Shown one piece after another: positions 10,818 to 20,017 of a DNA stretch of 64,000 nt (positions within the stretch are counted from its first letter, which is position 1; every line of letters starts with the position of its first letter). This DNA is from Acinetobacter chengduensis. Lineage in GTDB: Bacteria > Pseudomonadota > Gammaproteobacteria > Pseudomonadales > Moraxellaceae. The notes under the pieces are model-generated. The model did not search any database. It saw nothing but the letters and a program-made list of their open reading frames with translations, and was not told the DNA's origin. The translations under genes and the position numbers were made by a program. The stretch is taken from positions 62,001 through 126,000 of the forward strand of contig NZ_RCHC01000002.1 of the NCBI RefSeq assembly GCF_003664645.1, written 5' to 3'.

Positions 10818-11315
10818 ATGACGGACGCAGAAAAAAATTGGACAGGTAATATGGATTTAAGCTCGAATTTGGAGATGACACAAATTTTACAAGGTTTGTG
10901 TCAGGCTTTTAATGCATCGCCATTTTTTGCCCATAGCCTCATGCACATGTCGGTTGTGGACGAGCAAATCGAAGCGCGTGTAGACATGACGCCAAATTTG
11001 GTTGGAAATGTCGCATTTCAAATTTTGCACGGTGGTGTTGCTGCAACTTTATTGGACAGCATTGGTGGAATTTCTGCGATGGGGGAGCTCTATAAGCGTG
11101 CAAAACCTGAAGATATGGCAGAAACCAGTAAAAAAGTATCTCGTTTAGCGACAGTGGACATGCGTGTAGATTATTTAGCACCTGGTCGCGGTCAATATTT
11201 TACAGCACGTGCAGAAATATTACGCTTAGGTCGTAAGGGTTGCACCATGCGTATGACCATGGTGAATGACGAAGGTAAGGCAATTGCAACAGCGATTGCA
11301 TCTTATGCATATTAA
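10818..11315 (+). CDS. Hotdog-fold acyl-CoA thioesterase (YigI/PaaI-like)
   Basis: Predicted 165-residue thioesterase of the hotdog superfamily. The central helix motif NVAFQILHGGVAATLLDSIGG at about residues 55-75 is the PaaI-like active-site region (HGG), followed by the strand ATVDMRVDYLAPGRGQ. Arrangement resembles YigI, a medium/long-chain acyl-CoA thioesterase. The start at 10818 keeps an N-terminal extension of about 15 residues; the ATG 11 codons further on is an alternative. The gene is followed by its own terminator at 11370. Confidence 0.8.
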   Translation: MTDAEKNWTGNMDLSSNLEMTQILQGLCQAFNASPFFAHSLMHMSVVDEQIEARVDMTPNLVGNVAFQILHGGVAATLLDSIGGISAMGELYKRAKPEDMAETSKKVSRLATVDMRVDYLAPGRGQYFTARAEILRLGRKGCTMRMTMVNDEGKAIATAIASYAY

Positions 11316-11369
11316 ATTAGCTAGATTAATATTCGTTTAAGCTAAATTTATAATAATACAGAATAATTG

Positions 11370-11401
11370 ACAGCGCAGGATGCGAATCCTGTGCTGTTTT
11401 A
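11370..11401 (+). terminator. Terminator after the thioesterase gene
   Basis: 12-bp stem ACAGCGCAGGAT / ATCCTGTGCTGT (one G-T pair) with a GCGA loop and a short T-run; separates the thioesterase gene from emrA. Confidence 0.85.
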
Positions 11402-11505
11402 AAGAAATGAAGACTGAGCAGTTACATTTATATTCTCAAAACATGATTATCTCGCTATAAAATGCGTCAAATTTATAAAAATGACTTTTTCATCGACATC
11501 ATAGA

Positions 11506-11541
11506 GGACAAAAATGTCCGATATTTGCGGGATGCAAATAT
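11506..11541 (+). promoter_or_regulatory. Two adjacent palindromes upstream of emrA (candidate operator)
   Basis: GGACA-AAAA-TGTCC at 11506-11519 and ATATTTGC-GGGAT-GCAAATAT at 11521-11541 lie 40-75 bp before the emrA start. The second is an 8-bp perfect inverted repeat centred on 11531, suitable for a dimeric repressor. No regulator gene is adjacent, so the protein would act from elsewhere. Confidence 0.45.
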
Positions 11542-11581
11542 GTTGCCGTTTGAGTAAGTCTGTTGGATTTAGGAAAAATCA

Positions 11582-12733
11582 ATGACAGATGCCAAAGATA
11601 CACTGCCAGAAACTCAGGCAATGCCTCAAATCAGCGATTCAGAACTGAAAGCCAAACGAAAGAAAAGTTTGACCTTTGTTGCGCTAATCTTAGTGATTGC
11701 TGTAGCGATTTATCTGATTTGGAAATTATTTTTTAACCAAAGCGTATCAACAGACAATGCTTATGTTGGTGCTGAAACAGCCTCTGTAACTTCGATGGTG
11801 ACAGGGCAAGTGGCTGATGTATTGGTCAGTGATACACAGCAAGTCAAAAAAGGTCAGATCTTAGCGAAGGTCGATCCACGAGATGCCGAAATTGCCTTAG
11901 CACAAGCAAAAGCAGAATTAATTAAGGCACAGCGCCAATATAAACAAACTGCAGCGAACAGTAGTGCATTAAATTCACAAGTCTTTGTGAGTGATGATGC
12001 TATTCATAGTGCGGAAGCTCAAGTGGCTAAAGCTAAAGCTGAGCTGAATAAAGCACAAGATGAACTGAATCGCCGTCAGCAATTGAGCGCTTCGGGTGCA
12101 ATTTCGAAAGAAGAATTGAGTAGTGCACAAAGCGCCGTACACAATGCACAAGCAGGTTTTGACCTTGCACAAGCAGGTCTGGCGCAGGCGAAATCAAGTC
12201 AAAAAGCAGCACAAAGTTCATTAGCAGCCAACAATGCTTTAATTCAAGGCAGTAATGAACACTCAACGCCTGATGTGTTGGTTGCCCAAGCAAAATTAAA
12301 GCAAGCTGAATTGGACCTAGAGCGCACAGTGATTAAAGCACCGTTTGATGGTGTCGTTACCAGTCGTAAAATTCAGGTTGGCCAGCGCGTAGCACCAGGT
12401 TCAGTGTTATTAATGGTTGTGCCGATTTCACAGTTATATGTCGATGCGAACTTTAAAGAAAGTCAGTTAGAACGCGTCAAACCTGGGCAAAAAGTCACGC
12501 TTACATCAGATTTATATGGTGATGGCGTGGAATATACAGGCACAGTAGTGGGTTTTTCTGGTGGAACAGGCGCAACCTTCGCTTTAATTCCAGCACAAAA
12601 TGCCACAGGTAACTGGATTAAAGTGGTACAGCGCTTACCTGTTCGTATTCGTTTGGATCAACAGCAATTGGCCGAACATCCACTGCGCGTGGGCTTGTCG
12701 ATGGAAGCAAAAATTGATTTAAGCACGAAGTAA
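11582..12733 (+). CDS. emrA: EmrA-like membrane fusion protein (HlyD family)
   Basis: Periplasmic adaptor that links an MFS pump to an outer-membrane channel. The 383-residue protein has a cytosolic N-terminus, one membrane anchor at about residues 29-47, then VSTDNAYVGAETASV (typical lipoyl-domain start of EmrA/HlyD proteins), a long Ala/Gln-rich coiled-coil hairpin (about 95-205) and the second lipoyl half and beta-barrel (LERTVIKAPFDGVV, then GQRVAPGSVLLMVVP). It sits 6 bp before emrB. The outer-membrane partner is not encoded here. Emr systems export hydrophobic toxicants, and in Acinetobacter have been linked to osmotic stress and colistin adaptation. Confidence 0.9.
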   Translation: MTDAKDTLPETQAMPQISDSELKAKRKKSLTFVALILVIAVAIYLIWKLFFNQSVSTDNAYVGAETASVTSMVTGQVADVLVSDTQQVKKGQILAKVDPRDAEIALAQAKAELIKAQRQYKQTAANSSALNSQVFVSDDAIHSAEAQVAKAKAELNKAQDELNRRQQLSASGAISKEELSSAQSAVHNAQAGFDLAQAGLAQAKSSQKAAQSSLAANNALIQGSNEHSTPDVLVAQAKLKQAELDLERTVIKAPFDGVVTSRKIQVGQRVAPGSVLLMVVPISQLYVDANFKESQLERVKPGQKVTLTSDLYGDGVEYTGTVVGFSGGTGATFALIPAQNATGNWIKVVQRLPVRIRLDQQQLAEHPLRVGLSMEAKIDLSTK

Positions 12734-12739
12734 ACACCT

Positions 12740-14269
12740 ATGAATAGCTATGTTCCTTATGGTGATTTAAAAGGTAGCCGATTAATATTGGCAGCCTTTG
12801 TGCTGGCATTAGCAAATTTTATGGTCGTGCTCGACATGACCATTGCCAATGTATCGGTCACACATATTACAGGTAGTTTGGCTGTTTCTAGCTCACAAGG
12901 GACGTGGGTTATTACTTCCTATGCTGTGGCTGAGGCCATTTGTGTACCCTTAACAGGCTGGTTGGCAGGGCGCTTTGGTGGTGTCAAAGTTTTTACCATG
13001 AGCTTAATCGGATTTACGGTATTCTCCGTGTTATGCGGTCTTTCCACTAGTTTAGAAATGCTGGTGTTTTGCCGAATTGGTCAAGGCTTGTTTGGTGGCC
13101 CGATTATGCCACTCAGCCAAATGCTCTTATTAAGAATATTTCCACCTGAAAAGCAATCACAAGCCATGGGCATGTGGGCGATGACCACAGTGGTTGGGCC
13201 AATTTTAGGGCCAATTTTGGGTGGTTCTATTAGTGATAATTTGTCATGGCACTGGATTTTCTTTATCAATATTCCAGTCGGGATTATTTGTGCTATGGCA
13301 GCTATGCGCTTGCTGAAACCTGCTGAAACCGAAACAGCCAAGCTCAAAATTGATATGGGCGGGCTGGTCTTGTTGGTGCTATGGATTGGTGCTCTACAGC
13401 TGATGCTGGATTTAGGCCATGAGCGAGACTGGTTTAATAGTCCTAGTATTACGGTTTTAGCACTGACTGCATTGATTGGCTTAGTGATTTTTACCATTTG
13501 GGAGCTGACAGAACGGCATCCTGTGGTCAATATTCAAATTTTTAAATATCGCAGCTTTACTATCTCAGTTATAGCGCTAGCATTAGGCTTTGGTGCATTC
13601 TTTGGCAGTATTGTACTGATTCCACAGTGGCTACAAATTAACTTGGGCTATACCGCAACATGGGCGGGTTATTTAACTGCCACTATGGGCTTGGGCAGTT
13701 TGACCATGTCGCCTTTAGTTGCAAAATTGGCCACCAAATATGACCAACGTGCTTTGGCAAGTTTCGGTTTAAGCATATTGGGTGGCGTAACCCTAATGCG
13801 CGCCTTTTGGACCACAGATGCGGATTTCTTTTCTTTAGCATTACCACAAATTTTGCAAGGTTTTGCTGTGCCATTTTTCTTCATTCCATTGTCTAATATG
13901 GCATTGGCTTCGGTTCAGCCACAAGAAATGGCCTCTGCTGCGGGTTTAATGAATTTTTTGCGTACCATGGCAGGTGCAATTGGTGCATCTATTGCGGTGA
14001 CCATTTGGGATGATCACACCAAATTGTCACGTGCGGATATGGTGGGTAGTTTGCATGTAGATGATGCGCAAGCAACATTGATGCAACAAGGTATGAGTTC
14101 CCAAGGGGCTTTGGGCTATATCACCAGTTTAGTCGACAAAGAAGCTCTCACCTTATCAGCCAATCATGTGTTTCTACTCTTGGCGATGATTTTTATATTT
14201 GCCGCTATGATTATTTGGTTATGTCCACGACCTAAAATTGTCGAAGGGGCAGGCGGGCATGCACATTAA
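12740..14269 (+). CDS. emrB: EmrB-like MFS efflux pump (DHA2 family, 14 TM)
   Basis: Proton-driven drug exporter of the DHA2 family, inner membrane, 509 residues and 14 predicted helices. It shows LDMTIANVSVTHI in helix 1 (the DHA2 motif D1), GWLAGRFGGVKVF (motif A loop), RIGQGLFGGPIMPLSQ (motif B) and GPILGPILGGSISDNLSWHW (motif C). Six bases after emrA, clearly one operon. Ends with a His-containing tail GAGGHAH. Substrates are not predictable from sequence. Confidence 0.92.
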   Translation: MNSYVPYGDLKGSRLILAAFVLALANFMVVLDMTIANVSVTHITGSLAVSSSQGTWVITSYAVAEAICVPLTGWLAGRFGGVKVFTMSLIGFTVFSVLCGLSTSLEMLVFCRIGQGLFGGPIMPLSQMLLLRIFPPEKQSQAMGMWAMTTVVGPILGPILGGSISDNLSWHWIFFINIPVGIICAMAAMRLLKPAETETAKLKIDMGGLVLLVLWIGALQLMLDLGHERDWFNSPSITVLALTALIGLVIFTIWELTERHPVVNIQIFKYRSFTISVIALALGFGAFFGSIVLIPQWLQINLGYTATWAGYLTATMGLGSLTMSPLVAKLATKYDQRALASFGLSILGGVTLMRAFWTTDADFFSLALPQILQGFAVPFFFIPLSNMALASVQPQEMASAAGLMNFLRTMAGAIGASIAVTIWDDHTKLSRADMVGSLHVDDAQATLMQQGMSSQGALGYITSLVDKEALTLSANHVFLLLAMIFIFAAMIIWLCPRPKIVEGAGGHAH

Positions 14270-14291
14270 GTCTTAGCCTTAAATCAAGATT

Positions 14292-14322
14292 ATAAAAAAC
14301 CGCAATCAATGCGGTTTTTTAT
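14292..14322. terminator. Bidirectional terminator between emrB and glpK
   Basis: AAAAAACCGCA-ATCAA-TGCGGTTTTTT hairpin between two convergent genes. Confidence 0.9.
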
Positions 14323-14339
14323 ATGGTTGTGTAATGGGT

Positions 14340-15824
14340 TTATAAATCAGATTTGGCACGTTTTAAAGCAGACTCCCAGAGGTTCAAATGATATTTGCGT
14401 TGATCTGCTTGCATGTTTGGCTCAAAAGCACGTTCTAATTGCCAAGATTGCGCAATTTCGTCTAAGTTTGAAAATACACCCGCCTTCAAGCCTGCCATGG
14501 CTGCAGCACCCCATGCAGTTGACTCTAAAAGTTTGGGACGAAGCACGGGCACATTTAAAATGTCGGCTTGAAATTGCATTAACATATCATTGGCAGAGGC
14601 ACCGCCATCTACACGCAATTCTTTTAGGGGGTTGGAAATGTCAGATTGCATCGCGCTGAGTACATCCGAGACTTGAAACGCAATTGACTCTAAAGCTGCT
14701 CGTGCAATATGTGCTTTACCTGTACCTCGTGACATTCCACACATTAAGGCACGTGCTTCACTATCCCAATGCGGTGCACCTAGTCCCGTAAAGGCAGGGA
14801 CTAACACAACGCCTTCAGTTGAGGAAACTTGGTTCGCGAGTTTTTCTACATCACAGCTTTTTTGAATAATCCCCAGTCCATCTCGAAGCCATTGCACAAT
14901 AGCACCAGCCATAAACACACTGCCTTCTAAGGCATAGGTGGTTTGGCCTTGGGCTTGCCAAGCAAGCGTCGATAACAATTTATTTGAGCTATATTGGACT
15001 TCATTTCCAGTATTGAACAGCATAAAACAACCCGTTCCATAGGTGTTTTTTGCTGTACCTGCTTCAAAACAGGACTGTCCAAATAATGCAGACTGCTGGT
15101 CACCCAATATGCCAGTAATGGGGATATTGGCACCCAATAGGCCTGTGGCCGTATCTGCTACATAGTTATCGGAACTGATAATTTTTGGTAAAACTGATAT
15201 AGGAATATCAAAAAGGTGCAACAACTCTTCATCCCATTGTTGCGTTTGCAGATTCATGAGCATGGTACGTGAGGCATTACTGGCTTCAATCACATGCTCA
15301 GCACCTTGGGTTAAATTCCATACCAACCAGCTGTCAATCGTACCAAAAGCCACATGGCCTTGCTGTGCGAGTTCCCTTAAGCCTTTTGTATTTTCAAATA
15401 GCCAAACCAGCTTCCCAGCACTGAAATAGGGGTCGATTCTTAAACCTGTTATACGATGTATACATTCATGTTGGTTCTGCTGGATGAGTTGATTACACCA
15501 ATCGGTTGCGCGACGGTCTTGCCAAACAATTGCAGGAGCGAGTGGCTTACCAGTACGTTTATCCCAAACTACAGTCGTTTCGCGCTGGTTGGTTAAACCG
15601 ATGGCTTTAATGTCTTTAGCTAAAATGCCTGCAGAAGCCAGTGCCTGCTGTACGACAGTAATTTGCGAGCTCCAAATTTCTTGTGCGTCTTGTTCAACCC
15701 AGCCAGAATGTGGGGTTTGAATATGTGTTTCACGTTGAGCTGTTGCCTGAACTTCTCCATGTTCATTAAATATGATTGCACGACTAAAGGTCGTACCTTG
15801 ATCGAGGGCCAATAAATAGCTCAT
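14340..15824 (-). CDS. glpK: Glycerol kinase
   Basis: ATP:glycerol 3-phosphotransferase, FGGY carbohydrate kinase family, 494 residues (usual 495-505). N-terminal phosphate-binding ALDQGTTFSRAI (residues 6-17), substrate site NQRETTVVWDKRTG, IVWQDRR, and the C-terminal FGGY region with LRVDGGASANDMLMQFQAD are all present. Interestingly the ATP loop has Phe (GTTFS) where GTTSS is common. No glpF or glpD lies adjacent, so it is a lone gene. Function is secure. Confidence 0.95.
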   Translation of the reverse strand: MSYLLALDQGTTFSRAIIFNEHGEVQATAQRETHIQTPHSGWVEQDAQEIWSSQITVVQQALASAGILAKDIKAIGLTNQRETTVVWDKRTGKPLAPAIVWQDRRATDWCNQLIQQNQHECIHRITGLRIDPYFSAGKLVWLFENTKGLRELAQQGHVAFGTIDSWLVWNLTQGAEHVIEASNASRTMLMNLQTQQWDEELLHLFDIPISVLPKIISSDNYVADTATGLLGANIPITGILGDQQSALFGQSCFEAGTAKNTYGTGCFMLFNTGNEVQYSSNKLLSTLAWQAQGQTTYALEGSVFMAGAIVQWLRDGLGIIQKSCDVEKLANQVSSTEGVVLVPAFTGLGAPHWDSEARALMCGMSRGTGKAHIARAALESIAFQVSDVLSAMQSDISNPLKELRVDGGASANDMLMQFQADILNVPVLRPKLLESTAWGAAAMAGLKAGVFSNLDEIAQSWQLERAFEPNMQADQRKYHLNLWESALKRAKSDL

Positions 15825-15953
15825 ATCTTTTTCTTTTGATGTCTTGAAAAATAAAATATTAGCGCAATTATGTAATTAAGCGCATTCAATTGTGTAATTG
15901 TTCAGAAAATACATCGTATTTTTTATCAGTTATGCTATGATTGTTCATACTTT

Positions 15954-16312
15954 GGGGATGTTTCTGGCTTCGACGCTGGTGATGAAACTCATAGATGCAT
16001 GTCGAGAGCGCATTTTCTCTCGTAAATCAAATTTGCATTTTTTAGTCGCAAACGACGAATCATACGCTCTAGCTGCCTAAGGGCAGCTTGTCCGCATCTC
16101 TGAATACTTGTGGTTAGAGATCCCGACTGAAGCGCAAGCACACAAGTCCGTATAAAGCCAAGCCTCGGGGCTTTGTACTAAACTTAGAGGATCGCGATTT
16201 GTACCCTGTTCGTCGGGTCACAAAGAGTTAAAACAATAGACGATATCTAAGCATGTAGTATTCTCGAGCGTAGTGCTGGCGGACGCGGGTTCAACTCCCG
16301 CCATCTCCACCA
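15954..16312 (+). ncRNA. ssrA: Transfer-messenger RNA (tmRNA)
   Basis: Rescues stalled ribosomes and tags nascent chains for proteolysis. The 5' end GGGGATG and TTTCTGGCTTCGACG pair with the 3' part CATCTCC ending in ACCA, and the T-arm GCGGGTTCAACTCCCGC is intact. The tag frame at 16048-16080 encodes ANDESYALAA and stops at TAA; the classical enterobacterial tag is ANDENYALAA. One-piece form, 359 nt. Its 3' end is a known target for site-specific integration and an integrase gene follows 180 bp downstream. Confidence 0.96.
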
Positions 16313-16330
16313 AATACCTAGTTTTATATG
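16296..16330. other. Presumed left attachment site (ssrA 3' end)
   Basis: The tRNA-like 3' end of ssrA sits just before a P4-type integrase gene on the same strand, the standard arrangement for an island inserted at ssrA. I did not find a full-length duplicate; a weak echo of the CCAAATA(C/T)CT stretch occurs at about 19350-19362. Confidence 0.45.
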
Positions 16331-16438
16331 ACGAAATATAACTGAATATAAAACGGAAAGGCTTAAATCTTAAGGGTTTAAGCCTTTTTTCTTGCCTGAA
16401 TATAACTAAACATAAACGCATATAGTATTGCGTGTCGT

Positions 16439-16484
16439 GTATCCCTCCGTGTATCCTTGATAAAAAATTGAATCCGAGGGATAC
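16439..16484 (+). promoter_or_regulatory. Inverted repeat upstream of the integrase start
   Basis: GTATCCCTC at 16439-16447 and GAGGGATAC at 16476-16484 form a perfect 9-bp inverted repeat that ends just before the ribosome-binding site of the integrase. It could be an operator for integrase autoregulation or a leader hairpin. Confidence 0.4.
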
Positions 16485-16491
16485 AAGGCTA

Positions 16492-17721
16492 ATGAAAAGA
16501 ACTGAAATAAAACGCCGTCCTTTGTCCGATACGGTACTTGCTAACCTTGAAGCTGATGAAAAGGAATATCGTGAACTTGATGGCAATGGTTTATATATTC
16601 GAGTAAAACCTGATGGCAACAAGTCGTGGCAACTCAGATATAAAAAGCCTGATGGTAAATGGTCATGGTTAGGGCTTGGCGGTTATCCCGAAATTAGTGG
16701 ACAGTTAGCACGTAAGAAAGCTAAAGAACTTTTAGAGGATGTATCTAAAGGTGAAAATCCAATCATTTCTAAACTGGAAAGAAAACAGCAAGAACTTGAA
16801 CAAAACAATGCAACTTTTGAGTTGTTGGCTCGTGAGTGGTTAGACACTAAATTAAATTCATGGGTATCTGACACCATGACAAGAAATAAAGGCGCATTGG
16901 AAAAGCATATATTTCCCATTTTTGGCAAACGCTTGTACACCACAATTAAACCAATTGAATGGATGAACTTATTAAAAGGGATACAACAAGAAAAGGGTAT
17001 TTATGAGCAAGTAAATCGTATGCGGGCAATGTGTCGGGATATTTACGATTATGCAAAGGTCACAGGGCGTATTGATTACAATCCTTTGGAGGGTATTCAG
17101 AAATATCTTGAGCAAGGTAAAAAAACCAATATGGCGCATGTGGATGAAAAAGAATTGCCCGCTTTGCTTAGAGCAATTAATAACTATCCAACGATGGACG
17201 TCCGAATGGGCTTACAGTTGCTTGCGATGTTGTTTTGTCGTCCGAGTGAATTACGTGGTGCAAAATGGGATGAGTTCGACTTTGAGCATGCTGTTTGGAA
17301 TATTCCCGAAGAACGTATGAAGAAACGCCGTGAGCATGTTGTGCCTTTACCGACTCAAGCTATAGCAATTTTGAAAGAACTTAAAAGCTACGATACAAAT
17401 TCAGATTTTCTATTTCCAAGTCGTTCAGATAAAAGTAAGCCTAAGTCAGATACTGTTTTTATTATGGCTTTGCGCCGTATGGGTTATGAGGGGCGACAAA
17501 CACCACACGGATTTAGGCATATTGCTAGTACGCTTTTAAATAATCGTGGTTTTGATGAGCGTCATATTGAATCGGCTTTAGCGCATGTTAAGGATGGTGT
17601 GGCGGGTGTGTATAACAAGGCTCAATACTTACAAGACAGAGCGAATATGATGCAATGGTATGCCAATCATTTAGAAGAAATAGCAGATCAAAGTATTATT
17701 CAATTCAAGAAAGTTAAATGA
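16492..17721 (+). CDS. Tyrosine integrase, P4/DUF4102 type
   Basis: Site-specific recombinase of 409 residues. N-terminal DUF4102-like arm-binding domain (LSDTVLANLEADEKEYRELD, then GLYIRVKPDGNKSWQLRY), core-binding domain in the middle, and a catalytic domain with Arg in RPSELRGAKW, HGFRHIAST (HxxR), a His in ESALAHV and the nucleophile Tyr in GVYNKAQY. I chose the ATG at 16492, preceded by AAGG, rather than the upstream in-frame start at 16432, because the first 20 residues of the longer form lie over the inverted repeat and look non-coding. It is the integrase of the ssrA-linked island. Confidence 0.93.
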   Translation: MKRTEIKRRPLSDTVLANLEADEKEYRELDGNGLYIRVKPDGNKSWQLRYKKPDGKWSWLGLGGYPEISGQLARKKAKELLEDVSKGENPIISKLERKQQELEQNNATFELLAREWLDTKLNSWVSDTMTRNKGALEKHIFPIFGKRLYTTIKPIEWMNLLKGIQQEKGIYEQVNRMRAMCRDIYDYAKVTGRIDYNPLEGIQKYLEQGKKTNMAHVDEKELPALLRAINNYPTMDVRMGLQLLAMLFCRPSELRGAKWDEFDFEHAVWNIPEERMKKRREHVVPLPTQAIAILKELKSYDTNSDFLFPSRSDKSKPKSDTVFIMALRRMGYEGRQTPHGFRHIASTLLNNRGFDERHIESALAHVKDGVAGVYNKAQYLQDRANMMQWYANHLEEIADQSIIQFKKVK

Positions 17722-18107
17722 CATAACTTGCACTATTTTGATTAAATATCATTTATATTTAATTTGTTAAGCCTAGCTCGACGGAGTGAAAATCGAATAC
17801 CCAATTCGATTGGCTTAGCTATTTCTTTGATGAGTTATCAATAAAATATGATGTAAAGAGAATATGAGCTATATATGGCAAGGCTTAATGCTATTTGGTG
17901 ATTGTTTGACTTTAGCAAGTAATTTCAAGGAAACATGGCTGAATTGCTTTATTCACCCTTAAAAGAGGTCATTAGGCTATCGTCATAAATGACGAAAAGG
18001 TTAGCATTTCAAATGTCACCTTTATAAAGTACCACTACTAAATTTTTGTAATAGCTACCCCATCATTTAGAGGAGTAGCTATACAATTACACTTTTTAAA
18101 TGCTGAA
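17722..18107. other. Intergenic region with hairpins, no gene
   Basis: No supportable frame. It holds a nested hairpin (8-bp arms 17791-17798 and 17804-17811, AATCGAAT / ATTCGATT, enclosed by TAAGCC...GGCTTA) 70 bp after the integrase stop, and an imperfect hairpin (ATAGCTAC at 18051-18058 with GTAGCTAT at 18075-18082) just downstream of the DUF4239 gene. The latter is a possible terminator but lacks a clear T-run. Confidence 0.5.
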
Positions 18108-18905
18108 TTAATTTTTATTTTTAGCAATATGAGCCAATGTGTCTTTTAATGATAAAAGATCATCAGGAGTTACATGGATAACCCCTTTTCCTGGTACATC
18201 GATTTCTGAAATGATAAATAAAGATAGAGCCATCAAAAAGGGTAAAACTAAAATCATCAAATTCATTTTCTGTTCTTGTCGAGCATTGTAGCCAATCAAA
18301 ATATTAGATACGACTGCAAAGAAGATAAGTAAAGCCCATACTATTTTAGGGATCTGATCACGCCAACTAACCGTTGTTTTTTCTTGGGAAAGATATAGGT
18401 CGCTGTATGAAGCTAGAACAGAGCTAATAACTGGATTGGGTGTTTCTCTCGCTTCATTAACGGCTATGTCCCAAAGTTGTTTCTGCTTTTCTGTAGAGGT
18501 GATTCGCCATTCTTTATTTTCAAGTAAACTATCTGCATTAAAAAACTCAATCCGAGCATCTAAATATTCATGTAATAGTTTTTCTGCCTTTTCCTTTTGA
18601 GGAGAATCTAAAAGCTGAGTTCGTTGAAAAGCAGAACTAATAACGAGCATTTCATTTTCTTCTGTTTTTTGTCTGTCGTTGTACCCATTAATAGAGATCG
18701 AAAGTACAAAACCTATAAGTAAGCCTAATAGGGATAGTATTGCACCAAGTACGATTTTTGCTTGGTCATCACTAAATTTAGGGCTGTGGTTTTTAAAAAA
18801 GAATTTACCTGCATAGGCTACACCACCCAAAAGAATAAAAAGAGTCCAAAAATTAGAGGAAGAGTTTATTGATAATTCGCTTAAAAGATCTTGTATCCAT
18901 GACAT
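18108..18905 (-). CDS. DUF4239 (bestrophin-like) membrane protein
   Basis: Inner-membrane protein of 265 residues with two N-terminal helices (about 18-36 and 50-70), a roughly 115-residue soluble segment rich in Glu/Lys, and two C-terminal helices (about 188-206 and 213-231). The closing motif EIDVPGKGVIHVTPDDLLSL matches the DUF4239 signature, a family annotated as bestrophin-like; function unknown. GGAG eight bases before the ATG supports the start. It is the only recognisable cargo of the ssrA island. Confidence 0.78.
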   Translation of the reverse strand: MSWIQDLLSELSINSSSNFWTLFILLGGVAYAGKFFFKNHSPKFSDDQAKIVLGAILSLLGLLIGFVLSISINGYNDRQKTEENEMLVISSAFQRTQLLDSPQKEKAEKLLHEYLDARIEFFNADSLLENKEWRITSTEKQKQLWDIAVNEARETPNPVISSVLASYSDLYLSQEKTTVSWRDQIPKIVWALLIFFAVVSNILIGYNARQEQKMNLMILVLPFLMALSLFIISEIDVPGKGVIHVTPDDLLSLKDTLAHIAKNKN

Positions 18906-20017
18906 ATTGGCACTCCATTGATGGCTAATAAAAATTGAATAATTAAAGAATACAAAGCTATATAATTTAGTTTAAATTATTGAAAAGTTAAATTAATTTT
19001 TATTTTTTTAGGAGGTTGGGCTTTTAATAATTGGTGCAAAAAGTATTATTTTTGGCAATTCAGCACAAGATTGAATAACTTCACTCATAATTTACAATTA
19101 TTTTGCTTCCCAACATGGTTGCCAAACATCATAAATATGCATTTGCAGTGAAAGAGCATTGAGCCTTTTTACGACTAATTTTGAAAATATGTGAAATAGG
19201 GGGTTAATTTACAAGCATAGTGAAAATAAAGGTAGCTTGAATACTGATAATTGTGGCTAATATAAAGCCTAGCAACAAGCAATTTTAACCCCTATTTTTT
19301 ATGTTAATTTTAATAAATAACAATAACTTATGGTTTTTTATGGTTAATATCCCCAAATATCTTCCAAAACATGGGACAATATGCCGAGTTTTAAAGAAAA
19401 AGGCTTGATTGTAAAGGGATTAGGCCTTTTTTCGTGCCTATACATAACTAGCTATAGTTACATACGCCGTATACACTGTGACGTACATTGCACTATCGAT
19501 AGCAATATGAAGCTTATGCTATTGATGGTGATATTCAGCCTCATATTTCTTGCGTTTCCATTCGCCTTCACCGAGAAACTTCAAGCCAGTGGAATGCGCG
19601 AGGAGATGTAACCTATCGCTACTTTTTTGATAGCTAATTGCAATATCTATATGTTTTTGTCTTCGACAAAGCGTACTGTACCAATATCACTAATATTTGA
19701 ATCTACTAATCTGCAAAGTTTAATCAGACTTTGAATAAAACCTATAACCAGCCGCAAAGAGAATTGGAGTAGGTTTGATTTTGACCTTGCTTACCTTGTG
19801 GTTGTGCATGCCACTGAGTGTTTGGATCAAACCCAATAGGCATGTTAATTCAGTCTTCGCCGTATACTGCTCATATAGAACTACCAGTTTGTTGTGTGAT
19901 AGGTTTTAGGAGAAGATTTATTCATTTTAAAATTATATGGATGAATAAATCTTCTAGGTTAGGTTTGTTCAACAAAGCCAATGAAATAGGTCATTCAAGT
20001 TATTCATGTCTAGCTGT
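18906..20017. other. Long gene-poor region with the probable right edge of the ssrA island
   Basis: About 1.1 kb without a supportable gene. From about 19375 to 19455 the sequence echoes the stretch just after ssrA (16350-16420): both carry AAGGCTT, then TTA-GGCCTTTTTTC-like and TGCCT...ATAACTA elements in the same order, with many differences. This suggests a diverged copy of the ssrA 3' flank, i.e. the old island boundary. An inverted pair GGGGGTTAA (about 19199-19207) and TTAACCCC (about 19287-19294) lies inside. 19460-19860 contains only short frames with stops. The 76-residue frame at 19381 looks fortuitous. Confidence 0.45.

Noticed and set aside
13081..13530. 149-codon minus-strand frame
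   Set aside because: Antisense to emrB and low-complexity; a shadow.
16285..16312. A separate tRNA gene at the 3' end of ssrA
   Set aside because: The T-arm and acceptor stem belong to the tmRNA; there is no anticodon arm.
19381..19611. 76-codon plus-strand frame with a hydrophobic part
   Set aside because: Starts inside the diverged ssrA flank, no ribosome-binding site, no recognisable family.
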